Source: Corbicula japonica (lineage: Eukaryota > Mollusca > Bivalvia > Venerida > Cyrenidae). From it: 64,000 nt of DNA. The stretch lies in assembly GCA_038501625.1 (NCBI GenBank), contig JAZAYU010000086.1, positions 248,001 through 312,000 on the forward strand, read 5' to 3'. Both the position numbers and the translations under genes were made by a program. The notes under the pieces were generated by a model. The model was not told the origin of the DNA. It ran no database searches and was given only the letters and a program-made list of their open reading frames with translations. This document shows positions 36,721 through 49,577 of this stretch, in pieces (the stretch's first letter is position 1; every line of letters starts with the position of its first letter).

Positions 36721-37397
36721 TAGTGGATTATTTTACTTTTTTGACTATTTAAAATTATGTCGGGTTCTCTACACTTTTCTGTCCCGGTGGACGTAGCCTG
36801 AGAGCAAAAGTGCAAGTAAATGTTCGTTGTGGAACCCCATAGTAGGGCAGATTCAAGTTTGTAACCTGTGTCTGAGTTGGGTTTTAGTTCCCCCCCCCCC
36901 CCAGCTTTAGTGCCAGATGATGGATCTTTGAAGTCAGTTGCTGATATGAATGTTGAGATACGCTTGACGGAGAGAAACTTTGTGTTTTGACATCTTTTGA
37001 TTTATATTATATATGTAGTCGAATAAATCACATCTACAACCCAGCTTCGTACAGAATTTATGGAAATATCATTTATAGCCTGGATTTCACGAATTAAAAG
37101 TGCCTGTTTGATCATCTTACTATATGAACGAACTTTTATTATTGCCAGCCAAAACGGCATGTGCATAGAGACTTGCTTCAATGAAGTAATGTCTTTAACT
37201 TATAAATAATAAAAACGAAGAAATTCCCATTGATATCTGCGAAGTCTTAACATAATTATTTCATATTTAACATATTTTATATTTAACATATTTAGTAACT
37301 GAAACTTCATTCTAAATATCTACTAGTATAGTTTGATTGAAAATGTGGTGACAAGTTTTAGCACATGCAATTGAAAATACTAAAGGATATTTAATAA

Positions 37398-37933
37398 TAC
37401 ACTTGACAACTTTGCTAAGTATACACATTCGAATCGCGGCATTACTGGCTTGTTAATTGAGTTTTTGCTCTGAAACTCCCAATAAACATGCAACAAATAC
37501 TAACTCAAAATGACAGACAACTGAGTGCTCACAATCATTTCGAATACTGGCACCCACAGAATACAAATTCACAATGTCAGTGAAGAACGCGTAAGACCAC
37601 CATCATTTCATGGAGGTAATGCATTTCTGAGCGACACTATGGGAAATCCTAGCCCATTTCGTACGCGCCTTCCAAGTGATTTAAATTGTTTGAACATGCG
37701 GAAGGACAACCGGAAAGGGACTTGTCGAAGATATTCCTGAGAATTTAAGTTCCCTTGGGTTAGAAGTGGTGCAGTCTTCGAAATGCACGTGCATGATGGA
37801 AGTCGATAACTAAACAGTGTAAAATAAAGACTTTACTGTCATATGATAGGTACAACAGTTGCAATTTGATTCCTACAAATATGAAAAATATCGATAGAAA
37901 AAAGTGTACACTTAAAAAAGTTGGTAAGTGTAT
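37398..37933. mobile_element. Family E inverted-repeat insertion, present in unit 1 only
   Basis: The left end TACACTTGACAACTTTGCTA and the right end, an imperfect inverse of it, bound about 535 bases absent from the matching place in unit 2 (near 42690). A related and almost fully palindromic copy lies at 49351-49577. The open frame 37525-37740 lies inside and resembles no family I know. Confidence 0.55.
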
Positions 37934-40358
37934 GTATCTTGTATATTTATTCTTATAAGCATAGACCTATTAGAACTGCAATACGTTCGTACTTCACTGC
38001 GAATATTAATAGTGATATAGAAAAACAACAAATGTTGTCTTAATAACGATACTCAAGTGCAAACAACTAAGGATTGATATTTCTTTTTATGGCTTTGATT
38101 TATATGTTGAAATGAACAAGTCTATTCATTCATGTGTTATACTTAAATTAGGTAAATTCTATGCATACTTGTTCTTAGGTCGTTTAGGTGTGGTAGGTAA
38201 AGTTAATAGAGTTAAACCTTAGTGTCATGTTTGACCTGAATTTTGATATCTAATTCTAATTAATACACAGATCTAGTGCATCTTAACTGATGACTGAGTG
38301 TGATCGTGCATTTTATAAGTATTCATATCCTGAAAATCAAGGATAATTTATGAGAAATGAATATGTAATCAAGGAAATTCAATGCTATCTAAATGTATGG
38401 CGGTTTATGTATTTTATATTTAGTGTTCCACCAAATAATGTAGTGTGTGTTTGGATTTTGAAATAAGTAAACGGTTTTTTAACTCGTATGTAATGTAAGT
38501 AAACTAAAATTTACGGCTATAGAAATAGCATGTGTAACAGTGGAAGTTAGGGTGCTATTGCAGTCGTTGCACTTTTGCACTTTTAACTTCAAATTTTTTA
38601 CAATCTCTAACGGCAAAACGCATTTCAAAAAAACATTGCTCAAATTAATGTTATTTTATTACAGTATCCTAATATTAAATAAATACCTTAAAAAGTTATA
38701 AATTCAACAAATATAGCTAGACCCAGTATTGTCATAAAATTCCTTTAAATCATATGATCATATGCATTTACTTTGCTTTTACAGTCATGTTGCTGTACCT
38801 TGCAATATTACATTACAGTTAAGCATTGCCTGCTATCAGGTTCACAGTGCAATACCCAAACATCATGGATTGTGTCAGTTTTCACTTCTTTTTGTGTTCG
38901 CTGAGTTAATTCCTTGTGTTGGTTTTTTTTTTGGGGGGGGACGTTTCCAATTAGTGTATTGTTTCCGCAATTAAAAACGTGTTTATAAATGACATGTGTT
39001 CCATATACACTGAAAAATATGCAATATGTGATGTTTTGTTCTATCAGGAACGCGAACCGCTATTCAACCGCATTATTTACATAAGGTCGAAAGTGGTTAA
39101 ATGCTTCGCCAACAAGTAAATATAGCAATTTATTAAGTATCCTTGTGAAAAGGTTAATTAAATGAGATACACAAAACTATTGTGAATAATTGATTAATAT
39201 GATTGATTCGTTAAATGAAAAATGTTTAGAATACAGTTTGTCAACCAATTCGGATCATTAAGCAGTTTCGTTTAAATTTGGATGGTTTTCCTATTGGTCA
39301 TGTTCGAGGGTTGGTACCGTACTTTGAAGATATCCTTAACAATTATTAAAGTGTATTCAAAAGTAACTGGGTCACATGTACCTGGCTGTACCTTTCAGTT
39401 GATATGGAATCCCTAACATTTCGCAGAGCAACTTCATCTGACAAGAATGATGTCTTGAATATTAATACCAAAATATACGAAGGACAAGATTACCTCTGCT
39501 CCTACTACGATGAATTTATAGAAAGTCCAAACATCATTCCATACGTAGCTTTGATCGACGGTCATGTTGTACGTAGCAGTTTTGTCTTAGTTACTATTTC
39601 AGTACAAACTATTGAGTACTATGTTAGCTATTTTTGTCAATACTCTGGCATTTATATGGATAATGATATTTTGTGTTTACGAAAAACGTTCGAAAAACCA
39701 GTGACAAAACCGAGATGTCGTCGCTGTTTACTGGTTGCAACTGAGTAATGCTTCAAGTTACACGTTATTGACTACTGCCGTGTAATCATTATTAATGATC
39801 GTCGTTTTTTATTCAGTATGATGGAGGCATGTGCAAATATGCTTATTTTAAAATGAACGACATATTCCATACATTGTACCTGTTAAAAGTAAATGGGCTT
39901 GTTTGCTATTACATAGCATATATATGTATATACCATATGTCCTTCAGGTCGGATATGTAGCAACATATGTGGTCGACGGTGGACTTACTGTTATAACTCG
40001 GGCTGCAAGAGTAAGAGAAGATGTATCAGGGAGAGGTGTTTACAACAAGCTAACTAGACATGTGTTGGGAAAATCTGGACAGAAAATACATGCACACTCT
40101 TTTAGAAGCTGTACTCCTGGCACACAAAAGGAATCATTTAAATTGGCACACAGAGAGATACTTAAAAAGGTAAAAGATTGCTTTTAATAGAAAGGTTTAA
40201 TCAGTATATGCTTATTAAAATACGAGTAAGATCGTCAACAAAGCTGCCTTTTCTAGGCAAAACATTGAAAGAGCATTGAGTTGACTTTTAAAACGAATTT
40301 CCTGAAACAATCAATTTGCATTCTTTTCATATTTGCCGTTCACGACATACAATATAGT

Positions 40359-40647
40359 TTAAGGGGGTACTAACATTTTAAATGGCGAAAACTCGCTAAA
40401 ATTATAAAAATGAATTTTGGGGAATACACAAAAGGATGTACTTATGTTTGCAAGCTCATTTGGTCTAATTTATGTTTTATTGACCAATCACATACTAAAA
40501 AAAAATTAGAAAACCCGTTTGTATCCTTAGATATTTAGATATTTACATTTATTCACTAAAATCTAGATGGCAATGAGTAATTTCCCCAAAATTAATTTTT
40601 AAATTTTTAGCCAGTTTTCGCCATTTGCAATGTTAGTGAATCCTTAA
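40359..40647. mobile_element. 281-bp inverted-repeat element with TTAA flanks in intron 2 of copy 1
   Basis: The arms contain ACTAACATT, AAATGGCGAAAACT and AATTTTGGGGAA and their inverse. TTAA lies directly outside both ends (40359-40362 and 40644-40647). The corresponding place in copy 2 (about 47225) has no insertion. TTAA duplication points to piggyBac- or Kolobok-type mobilisation. Confidence 0.65.
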
Positions 40648-40854
40648 TTTAGCATCATATTCACCAACTTCGTTTATACCTGTGTTATGATCTTGAATCT
40701 ATGCTATCAGTAGACATTGTGATTGATTTTCTGATTTGTTAATGTTCATCTCACAAAACACATTGCCAATTCCTGAAATGTATCCCTGTTAATGTTCGAA
40801 CATACAATTTTCGTATAAACGAAGATTGAAAGCAGTTTAACATAATACAATTCG

Positions 40855-41035
40855 GTACAGTAAAACGATTCATACAGACCAAACTCATATAAAGACCACT
40901 GCAAAAATACTGCCTCTATATAAATGATATTTTAACAGTTTGTCACTATTTACTACCCCGGACTCAAGACCAGCTCACTATATAGACCACTTTTGTTGAT
41001 TCCCAGAAAAGGTCTTTATAATACAGAGGTGTCTC
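40855..41035. repeat. Older inverted-repeat fragment shared by both copies of intron 2
   Basis: ACAGTAAAACGATTC with ATAAAGACCAC at the left and GGTCTTTATAATACAGAGGT at the right look like worn ends of a TA-type element. The same segment is found in copy 2 at about 47410-47600, so it predates the duplication. Confidence 0.4.
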
Positions 41036-44000
41036 CGCATTTAGCTATTCATAAATTACTTTTTTCTAGCCTAAAACCATTTTCGTGAAATGTTGTTGTT
41101 TTTCTTTTTCAGCCCATGTGTGAAATTAAGCCTTGTTCTATCAGTGCGCTAGATCTGAAAATATCAAACGCATCGTCATTTAAGATGCCAACGGATGAAG
41201 ATTTCCAATTATTTTTCAACGACAACAATATCAAGCAATACCTATTCCCTAAAGAGAGAATAACGGTCAACTGGGTACCGTATCGTTTGCAATCTGAAAA
41301 TATTCCATTGCTACGTATTGACGGGGAAAGAGTTTGCATTCATTCGGATGTTTCTGTAGACAAAAAACAGATAAGCATCAGGACTATTGTCAATTAGTAC
41401 CACATATGCGTGTATGCAGAGGCCATACGTGTCTATTCTTGATATATACGGCATGAACACGGCAACATTGCGCGATCACATTATTTCACACATACTGTAT
41501 TTCAAACAATATACAAAGGGAGATTACTTGGATATGATTGTGTTTGTTGAACCAGAGTTCAATGTAGGAAAGCTGAATCAAGTGTTCGGGGACATTGGAT
41601 TGAACTGTGTTGATCCTTATCGAATGCAGATGGTATATGAAAAGGACTTAGAATTTAATGGAAGGCAATCTTAACTGATTAAAATATAAACGTTTGGTTA
41701 TAAAAAAAAACTAAAACTACTTTGACACGTCGCGGCAAACTTTCAGTGCATCTTTCACTGGTGTTAAGGGCCTTCTTCAGAGTTAAAGTGGGTGGAGTGA
41801 TGAGAAAAAGTCAATGTTCACAGCTAACAAAATATTGTTTTATTAACTCAGTCCTTTCACACATAATATATGAATGTAGTATTACATGTTTATCAATATA
41901 ATAAAAAAGAAAACTTTGAGATTTGACCACCATAAATTCTAAATTGTATTTGTATTTAGCTTTGTGCGTAGGCAGTGCCTACTGTATGTGGCCATAATTC
42001 CTGATATCCATATTTTACTTTTTTGACTATTTGAAAATATGTCGAGTTTTCTACACCTGTGGTCCATTGTTTCGTCCTGGTGGACGTAGTCTGAGCGTCA
42101 GTGAAAGTAAACGTTTGTTGTGAAACCTCATAGTCGGACAGGTTCCAGTTTGTAACCTGCGTCTGAGATGGTTTTTGGTTTCGCCCTAGCTTCAGTGCCA
42201 GATGATGGAATTATGAAGTCAGTTGTTGACATGAATACATGAGTTACGGAGCGGAACTGTGTGTGTTGATATCCGTTGATTGATACTATACAAGTAGTCG
42301 AATACATCCCACTACAACCCCGCTTCGTACAGAATATTTGAAATATCATTTAAAGTCTGTATTTCAGGCAATGAAAGAGCCTGTGTTTTATCAATATTGT
42401 CGATCTTACTACATGAACTAACCTTTGTTTTTTTCCAGCCAAAACAGCATGATACATGTAAATAGAGACTTGCTACAATGAATTGTCTTTTACTTATAAA
42501 TAATAAAGATGGAGAGAAAATCTCGTTGATATCTCAAAAGACTTAACATATATATTTCATATTTAACATATTTATTTTGTTTTTAACATTTTTATTTACT
42601 GAACTTCATTCTAAATATTTACTCGCATAGTTAGATTGAAAATGGTGTGACGAGTCTTAGCACATGCAAGTGAAAATACTTAAGGATATTTTTAATATGT
42701 ACTATCAAATTATTATTTATTTTAATAAGCATAGACTTGTTATAACTGCAAAACGTTGGCATTTCACTTCGAATATTAATAGTGAAATAGAAAAACAACA
42801 AATATCGTCGTCTTAATAACTGTACTCAAGTGCAAATACCTAAGGACGATAAAATATGTATATGTATTTCTTATTATGGCTTTGATCATTTATATGTTGA
42901 AACGAACATTCAAGTCTTTTCATAAACGTATTATATTTTAGGTATATTCTATGCATACTTGTTGCTTAGGTCATGTAGGTGTGGTAGGTAAATTAAATAG
43001 AGTTTTACTACTGTAATAGTGTCATGTTTAACCTGAAGTTTGATATCTAATTAATACACTGATATAAAGCATCTTAGTTGATGAGTGTGATCGTGCATTT
43101 AATAAGTATGAATATCCTGAAAATCACAGTTAATTTATGAGATATGAATATGTAATCAAGCTAGTCTTGTCTAAATTTTAGTCTGTTTATGTATTTGATA
43201 TTCAGTGTTCCACAAAATTCTGTAGTGTGTGTTTGGATTTTGAAATAATTAACTGGGTTTTAACTCACGTACATGTTTAATGTAAGTAAACTCGAATTTA
43301 TGGCAAAAGAAATAGTACTTATAGTACTTGTAACAGTAGTAAAGGTGCAATTGCAATCTTTGCACTTTCATCAATTAAAAAGAATATTTTAAAAATCTCT
43401 CGGCAAAACGAAGTTCAATAAAACTTTGCACTAATTAATGTTTTTTTATTAAAAATCTTTATTTTTAATACCTTAAAAAGTTAGAATGGCAAAAATATAG
43501 CTAAACCTATCAATACCTTAAAATTCACTTTAAATCATATGATCATATGCATTTACTTTGCGCTTACAGTCATGTTCCTGTACCTGGCAATATTGCATTA
43601 CAATCTAGCCTTGCCTGATATCAGTTCCACATTGCCATGCCCAAACATCATGGATTGTGCCTCTTTTCACTTCTTTATGTGTTCGCTGAATTTATTCCCT
43701 GTGGCCTTTTTTTGGGGGGTGGGGGGGATTTTTCCAATTAGTGTCTTTTTCCGCAATTAAAACGTGTTAATTTATAAATGACATGTGCTGCTTGTACACT
43801 GATAGACATGCTATATGTGACGTTTTGGTTCTATCAGACAGGCGAACCGTTATTCAGCCGCGTTCTTTACATGAAATCGAAAGGGGTTAAATGCTTCGTA
43901 GACAAGTCAATATTCCATTTATAAAGTATCCCTGTGAAACGTTAAATAAAATGAGATAGTATTACGCAAAAGTATTATGAATAAATGATGAATATGATTG

Positions 44001-44870
44001 ATTCGTTAAAGGAAGAATGTTTCAAAATACAATTTGTCAACCAATTCGGATCATGAAGCAGTTTCGTTTAACTGTTATTTTTCCTGTCTCATGTTAGCAA
44101 CAAATTTTGTCGAAAGTGTAAAAATGCTCTTTAAGTAGCATTGACAAGCATTTGAACAGAACATTTATGAACTTTAACCTTTGATCAATAGTTTACGTTC
44201 TGGTGAAGCGATACAATAATGCAACAATGTGAGTATATCATTTATAACCCGTGTTAAGATTACTTCGATGTTATATCAGATGCACTTAGTGCAAAACATG
44301 GAGAAGTTGGAATAGAAACTAGTGAATGCTTACCGGTTTGTTTATACAGTATTCAAATAAAAATACAAAACCCTTTGCATAATTGTGTTAGTTAATTATT
44401 GGACATTATTTTGCACCCTAAGGCAGAAAATATGTAAACACGTATTAGTTCTGTCAAAACCAGTATACGGCTGTCAAATTTGACAGTCAAAAGATCACTT
44501 TAAGACATGTCTCCCAATTAATAATCGGAAAAAAATGAAATAAACGGAAATTGGTTACAAATAATATTAGTTTACTTATTAATGTTACATGTGTGAAAGT
44601 AAACACAAATACTACAATAAATGCAACATATTTTAGGTAAGATATGCATACTTTCAACAAACAAAATTAAGATTGATTAATGTTTTGATTTATTTTTACA
44701 CAACTAATAAATAAATTAACCGGAACAGGTTGACTTATGTATACTGGTACATTTATAAGTTTATAATTATCATTTATTAACATTTGGAGATATTGTCCTG
44801 GTGTTTGGCGTTTATAGTTGGAATTCATAAAGAACTTACATTTCTTTAAAATATTTTAATTTCAGTTGAT

Positions 44871-47800
44871 ATGGAATCCCTAACATTCCGCAGAGCAACT
44901 TTATCTGACAAGAATGACGTCTTAAATATTAATACCAACATCTACAGGGGACAAGATTACCTCTGCTCCTACTATGATGATTTTATAGACAACCCAAACA
45001 TCACTCCATACGTAGCTTTGATCGACGGTCATGTTGTAAGTAGCAGTTTAGCCTTAGATTCTGTTTCAGTACAAACTGTTAAATACTATGTTGCTGTATG
45101 ACAATATACCTGAGTTTTTATGGATAATAATATTTTGCGGTCAAAATATAGTGACAACATCAGGTCTCCGTTTACTGGTCGTCGGTGTTTACTTGTTGCA
45201 ACCTACCAATAAATCAAGTAAAAACCTTATAATACACAAGGGTGTTTCATAATATCTGTCCTTATAAGAAATTATCATATTTGTTATTTAAGGTTATCAA
45301 TGGTAATAAATCATATATCATTTTAAAGACAAATAACATACTTTTTAAAACTTATACAATGTACGGGAAAATGTTGACGTCACGACGTCATAAATGACGT
45401 CATTTCCTGTCGCACTATTTCAGTCATGGCACCATCAAAAGAACACCGCTGTGAAATTGTTAAATTGTATTATCAAACTAAATCGCTAAAAAAAGTAGTA
45501 AACACGATGAAAAGAAAATTTCCAGAGCTTGTTAAACTTAATACAAAAGCAGTACAGCGACTAGTTAAAAGATTTGAAGAATCAGGATCAGATGAGGACA
45601 GACGGTACAACAACCCGGGTCGACCACGATCAGCCAGAACAGATGACGCCATTGAAGAAGTAAAGACAGCGATAAGCGATACACCACAAAGGTCTGTACG
45701 AAGAGTTCTCGGTGACATTACCAACTCGGCAAGTATGTCAAGTGTCTATAGGCTGCTTAAATATGACTTACACCTGACTCCATACAAGATATCCATCATG
45801 CAACATCTTAAAGAAAATGACATTTCAAGCAGACTTGCATTCGCCCATTGGATGAACTCACGCACTGCCATTGTTAATGAGCTGTGGTTTTCAGACGAAG
45901 CTCATTTTTATTTGAATGCTGAGGTCAACAAACAGAATTGCAGATTTAGGGGCACCGAGAGGCCTGAATTCTACATTGAGAAACCTCTGCACGGGGAAAA
46001 GGTGACCGCTTGGGCAGCTCTGAGCGTGCACGGAATAATTGGGCCGTTTTTCTTTGAAGATGATGATGGTCATGTTACAACGGTCAACAAGGATCGCTAC
46101 ATGATTTTACTTAAGAAACGATTTTTGCCAACTTTGAAGAGGAAAATTTTCGATATGGACCGAGTGTGGTTTCAGCAAGACGGTGCAACACCACACACAG
46201 CAGAAGATGTTATTTAGTGGTTGAATTCGACATTCGGAGACAGATTCATTTCGTATCGCACTGCAAATGAATGGCCACCACACTCCCCCGATCTCAACCC
46301 TCTGGACTTCTTCCTGTGGGGACACCTTAAAGAGCGTGTGTACACACCCTCACCCCAGTCAACAGATGAACTCAAACGTGCAATTAAACGAGAAATCGGC
46401 AAAATTACACCAGAAACATGTCGCCATTTGATTGACAATTTCAAACGCAGACTTGACGTCGTAATTGTACAAAATGGACGTCATATTGAGCATATTTTGT
46501 AAATATGGTAATGTTGTAAACTGGCTTAAATATCATTAATGTATCTTGTATATACATGTTCTATGTATCAAAATCAATGTTATTATGTCTGCTAAAAGGT
46601 GTTTGTTTTCGTACAACTGTATGTTTTATGGAATAGAAATAACAATTTGATAAAATAAGGACATATATTATGAAACACCCTATAAACTATCGCTTTGTTT
46701 CTATTCTTTATGGAAGAGGCATGAGAAAATATGCTTGATTAAAATTTAAATGTCCCATCTGATATGTACATATTAAATGGTTTATTTGCTACTATATTAC
46801 ATGTACTGCAGGTTGGATTTGAAGCAACGTATGTGGTCGACGGTGGACTTACTGTTATAACTCGGGCTGCAAGAGTAAGAGAAGACTTAGCAGGGAAAGG
46901 GATTTTCAACAAGCTGAATAGACATGTATTGGGAGAATCCGGACAGAAAATACATGTACAATCGTGTACAAGCTGTAATCCTGGCACCCAAAGGGAATCA
47001 TTTAAATTTGCACATAGAGAAATACTAAAAAAGGTAAATGATTGCTTTTAATGGAAAGATCTAATCAGTATATAATTATTGAAATCAGAGCGTCAACAAA
47101 GCTATCTTTTCTGGAAAAAAACATTGAGCAGTGCATTGAGTTGTCTTTAAAAACAAATGTTACGTAACAATCAAACCGAGTCTGCATTATTTTCATTTTT
47201 GTCTTGCCCGAATTTCAGTTGAGTATTTTTTAATTAAGCGTCTTATTTATTTACTTCGTTCATACCTTTGTTAGTACGTGATCTTGAATCTTCGCTATAA
47301 GCAAAACCAATTATCAGTAGACATTAAGAAATATCTGATTCGTTAATGTTTATCTTACGAAACACATAGCCGATTTCTTAAATGTGACCCTGTTGTTGTT
47401 TCAACATACAATTTTAGTATTTAAAAAACCTTCATAAAGACCACCATTATAATAGAACCACTAAAAAATACTGCCATTGTTTTAACATTTTTACTGGTTT
47501 ACACAGTTTGCAATCCCGTAAGGAAGACAACCTCATTATTTAGACTACTTTTGTCTTGTCCTAGAAATGGCCTTTATATAGAGGTTTCTCTCCATGTACC
47601 TATTCATTAGCAACCGTTTTCTAGCTTTCAACCATTTTCATGATTTTTTCTTCATTTTCAGCCCATGTTTGAAATTAAGCCTTGTTCCATCAGTGCGCTA
47701 AATCTGCAAAACTCAAACGCATCATCATTTAAGATTCCAACGGATGAAGATTTCGAGTTATTTTTCAGCGACAACAAAATCAAACAATACCTATTTCCGA

Positions 47801-48201
47801 GAGATAGAATTACGGTCAACTGGCTACCGTATCGTTTGCTATCTGAAAATATTCCATTGCTACGAATTGATGGGGACAGAGTGTGCATGTATTCGGATGT
47901 TTCTGTAGACGAAAACGTTTCAGCATCAGGACTCTTGTCAATTAGTACCACATATGCGTGTATTCAGAGGCCATACGTGTCTATGCTCGATATATATGGC
48001 ATGGACACGGCAACATTGCGCGATCACATCATTTCACACATACAGTATATTAAACAATATACACAGGGAGACTACTTGGATGTGATTGTACTTGTTGAAC
48101 CAGAGTTTAATGTGGGAGAGCTGAATCAAGTGTTCGGGGACATTGGATTGAACTGTGATGATTCTTATCGAATGCAGATGATATATGAAAAGGTCTTATA
48201 G
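44871..48201 (+). CDS. NAT16/HISAT-like N-acetyltransferase, copy 2, intact (3 coding exons)
   Basis: Exons 44871-45035, 46812-47033 and 47662-48201 join in phase 0 to give 308 residues. The N-terminal half is a GNAT domain: MESLTFRRATLSDKNDVLNI at the start, YVALIDGHV before the first intron, and RVREDLAGKGIF at residues 76-87 with the R-x4-G-x-G acetyl-CoA loop. The C-terminal half resembles the long tail of vertebrate NAT16 and fish histidine acetyltransferase (family recognised from memory). It should transfer an acetyl group from acetyl-CoA to a small amine, perhaps histidine; the substrate is not shown by the sequence. The acceptor TTTCAG at 44861-44865 just before the ATG implies an upstream untranslated exon. 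A mariner-like element sits in intron 1 on the same strand without touching splice sites. AATAAA at 48442 may be the polyadenylation signal. Confidence 0.85.
45240..46680 (+). mobile_element. Mariner-like DNA transposon in intron 1 of acetyltransferase copy 2
   Basis: The 1,441-base element is bounded by inverted repeats of about 26 bases, GGGTGTTTCATAATATCTGT at the left and, read inward, GGGTGTTTCATAATATATGT at the right. The right flank is TA, the left AA, so the TA target duplication is present only in part. It is absent from the corresponding intron of copy 1. Confidence 0.9.
45426..46502 (+). pseudogene. Mariner-family transposase with one in-frame stop
   Basis: The frame runs 359 codons and is interrupted only by TAG at codon 264 (46215-46217). 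The N-terminal third is a helix-turn-helix region including AVQRLVKRFEESGS and a GRPRSAR hook-like motif. The catalytic Asp residues are in WFSDEAHF, WFQQDGATPHTA and SPDLNPLDFFLW. Counting the stop, 41 residues separate the second and third Asp, a DD41D arrangement rather than the classic DD34D. The stop lies between those two Asp residues, so a truncated product would lack the third catalytic residue. Everything else looks intact, which suggests a young insertion. Confidence 0.93.
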
Positions 48202-48385
48202 ATGAGAAACTTAAAAAAAACTTTCGGTATACCTTTTTGGTTTTCCTTAATATTCAACCAAAACTTAGAACTTAACCAAATACTATATTAAACTGAAAAA
48301 AAAATTAGAAAATTAGTTATATAAAAAATAATCACTTTGAAACGTCGTGACAAAATTTAAGCGCATCGTTTACTGGTGTCTAAAC

Positions 48386-49350
48386 GTACTTAATTGTGCG
48401 CTCCTTTATTTAATCTACTTCACATACATGTATGTGACACAAATAAAAGTAGTGCCCATTTAACCAAATGTTGAAAATGCCTTCTACTACTTAAACTGGT
48501 TGTAAAACTATTGCAAAACAGGTCTTGTATGTACTGTATCTTTCTTGCATAGTTAGCTATGTGCTGCCGTCGTATCTGTATAGCCTAGCCTAGCGGTTAT
48601 CTATACATTTAATGTACCACTACTGTAACAGCATGTGATAAGTGTCATGTGGCAGCTGCTTAAGTTCTCCACTTACTGCGTATAGAGTAGTTATCTGTTG
48701 CGAATACCTCCCTTGATGGTAAAATGCTAATTTCAAGCCATGCATCATGTCAATCATTGTCGGTGGCAATATATAGGTTTACATATACTATTCTTTTGGG
48801 GGAGCCGGATACGGATACTGTCTTGCATGATTGTCTATCCGCCACCGCCGTTCTTGTTTAGCATTGGGAATATCTATACATTTCAGAAGGTGTTGAGGCA
48901 GGAATATTCAGATATTTCTTTGCTTGCAGTGTCCCAGATGGTTTATCACTTATTCGGCAATACGTTTTCTCGCATTAATGTCTTACTTATTGCCTTTGAC
49001 TAGAATTTCTACCTGGAAAACTGTTGGAATACGGTAATAATTGTTGAAAGTATTGAGTGAAACTTAAATTTATTTATTAATTTAACAATTTACAAAGATA
49101 CGTGTTGGTTACTTTTTCTTCCAATTCTCTTAGAAGATGGATAATCATTATGTTAAAATTCCGTGGTTTGTTTTCAGAAACTACCAATCTTTGAAACCTA
49201 CTTTGTTCTACTTAAACATTATTTTAAACACATAAAATCCTTTCCCGGAAATGTGTGTATGTGGAAATATCCTACATTATACATACAAAATGTATGTATT
49301 CACTGGATTTTCTAATGTGTAATGAACTATAGTTTATGTTGCCGTTATTA
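48386..49350. other. Intergenic sequence
   Basis: No gene or named repeat is recognised. The open frame 48740-49003 has no supporting motif. Confidence 0.45.
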
Positions 49351-49577
49351 TACACTTAACAACTTTTCTAAGTAAACACCTTCGTTCTGTGGCATTACTG
49401 GCTTGAGAATGAGCTATTGCTCTAAAACAGTTGTCTGTTATTTCAAAAAATGTTTTACTTATAAATCAGTTGGTATTCATTGCATGTTTTATTGAATGAT
49501 TTAGAGCAATACTTCAATTTTCAAGCCAGTAGTGCCCCAGTTCGAAGGTGTATACTTAGAAAAGTTGTTAAATGTAT
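49351..49577. repeat. Foldback element family E, palindromic copy
   Basis: TACACTTAACAACTTTTCTA at the left pairs with TAGAAAAGTTGTTAAATGTA at the right, and the pairing continues inward through the ACC(T)TTCG and GGCATTACTGGCTTGA segments, giving arms of about 80 bases. It is related to the unit 1 insertion at 37398-37933. Confidence 0.65.

Larger units (their letters stand above)
39404..41674 (+). pseudogene. NAT16/HISAT-like N-acetyltransferase, copy 1, frameshifted in last exon
   Basis: Exons 39404-39568 and 39948-40169 and the last exon from 41113 match those of the intact copy at 44871-48201; both introns are phase 0. The product is a GNAT enzyme of the NAT16/histidine acetyltransferase type: MESLTFRRATSSDKNDVLNI opens the fold and RVREDVSGRGVYNKL is the acetyl-CoA loop (R-x4-G-x-G). 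In the last exon one extra base lies in the A-run after 41360 relative to copy 2. The frame then runs to TAG at 41395-41397, giving 223 residues instead of about 308. The remaining sequence (to 41674) stays open and similar to copy 2 in another frame, so the shift looks recent. A truncated product or an assembly error in the A-run are alternatives. The acceptor at 39397-39398 just before the ATG implies an upstream untranslated exon. Confidence 0.8.
36660..41770 (+). repeat. Tandem duplication, unit 1
   Basis: It matches 41938-48385 along upstream sequence, exons, introns and about 100 bases past the stop codon. Shared landmarks include TTTTACTTTTTTGACTATTT at 36731 and 42008, the matched exon sets, and AAACTTTCAGTGCATC at 41738 against AAATTTAAGCGCATC at 48353. 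Unit-specific insertions explain much of the length difference. Confidence 0.8.
41938..48385 (+). repeat. Tandem duplication, unit 2
   Basis: This is the partner of 36660-41770. It carries the mariner-like insertion at 45240-46680 and about 670 extra bases upstream of its first coding exon (44070-44860), and lacks the family E and TTAA elements found in unit 1. Confidence 0.8.

Noticed and set aside
37525..37740. 71-codon frame inside the family E insertion
   Set aside because: It lies between the inverted ends of a mobile insertion, has no recognisable domain and is absent from unit 2.
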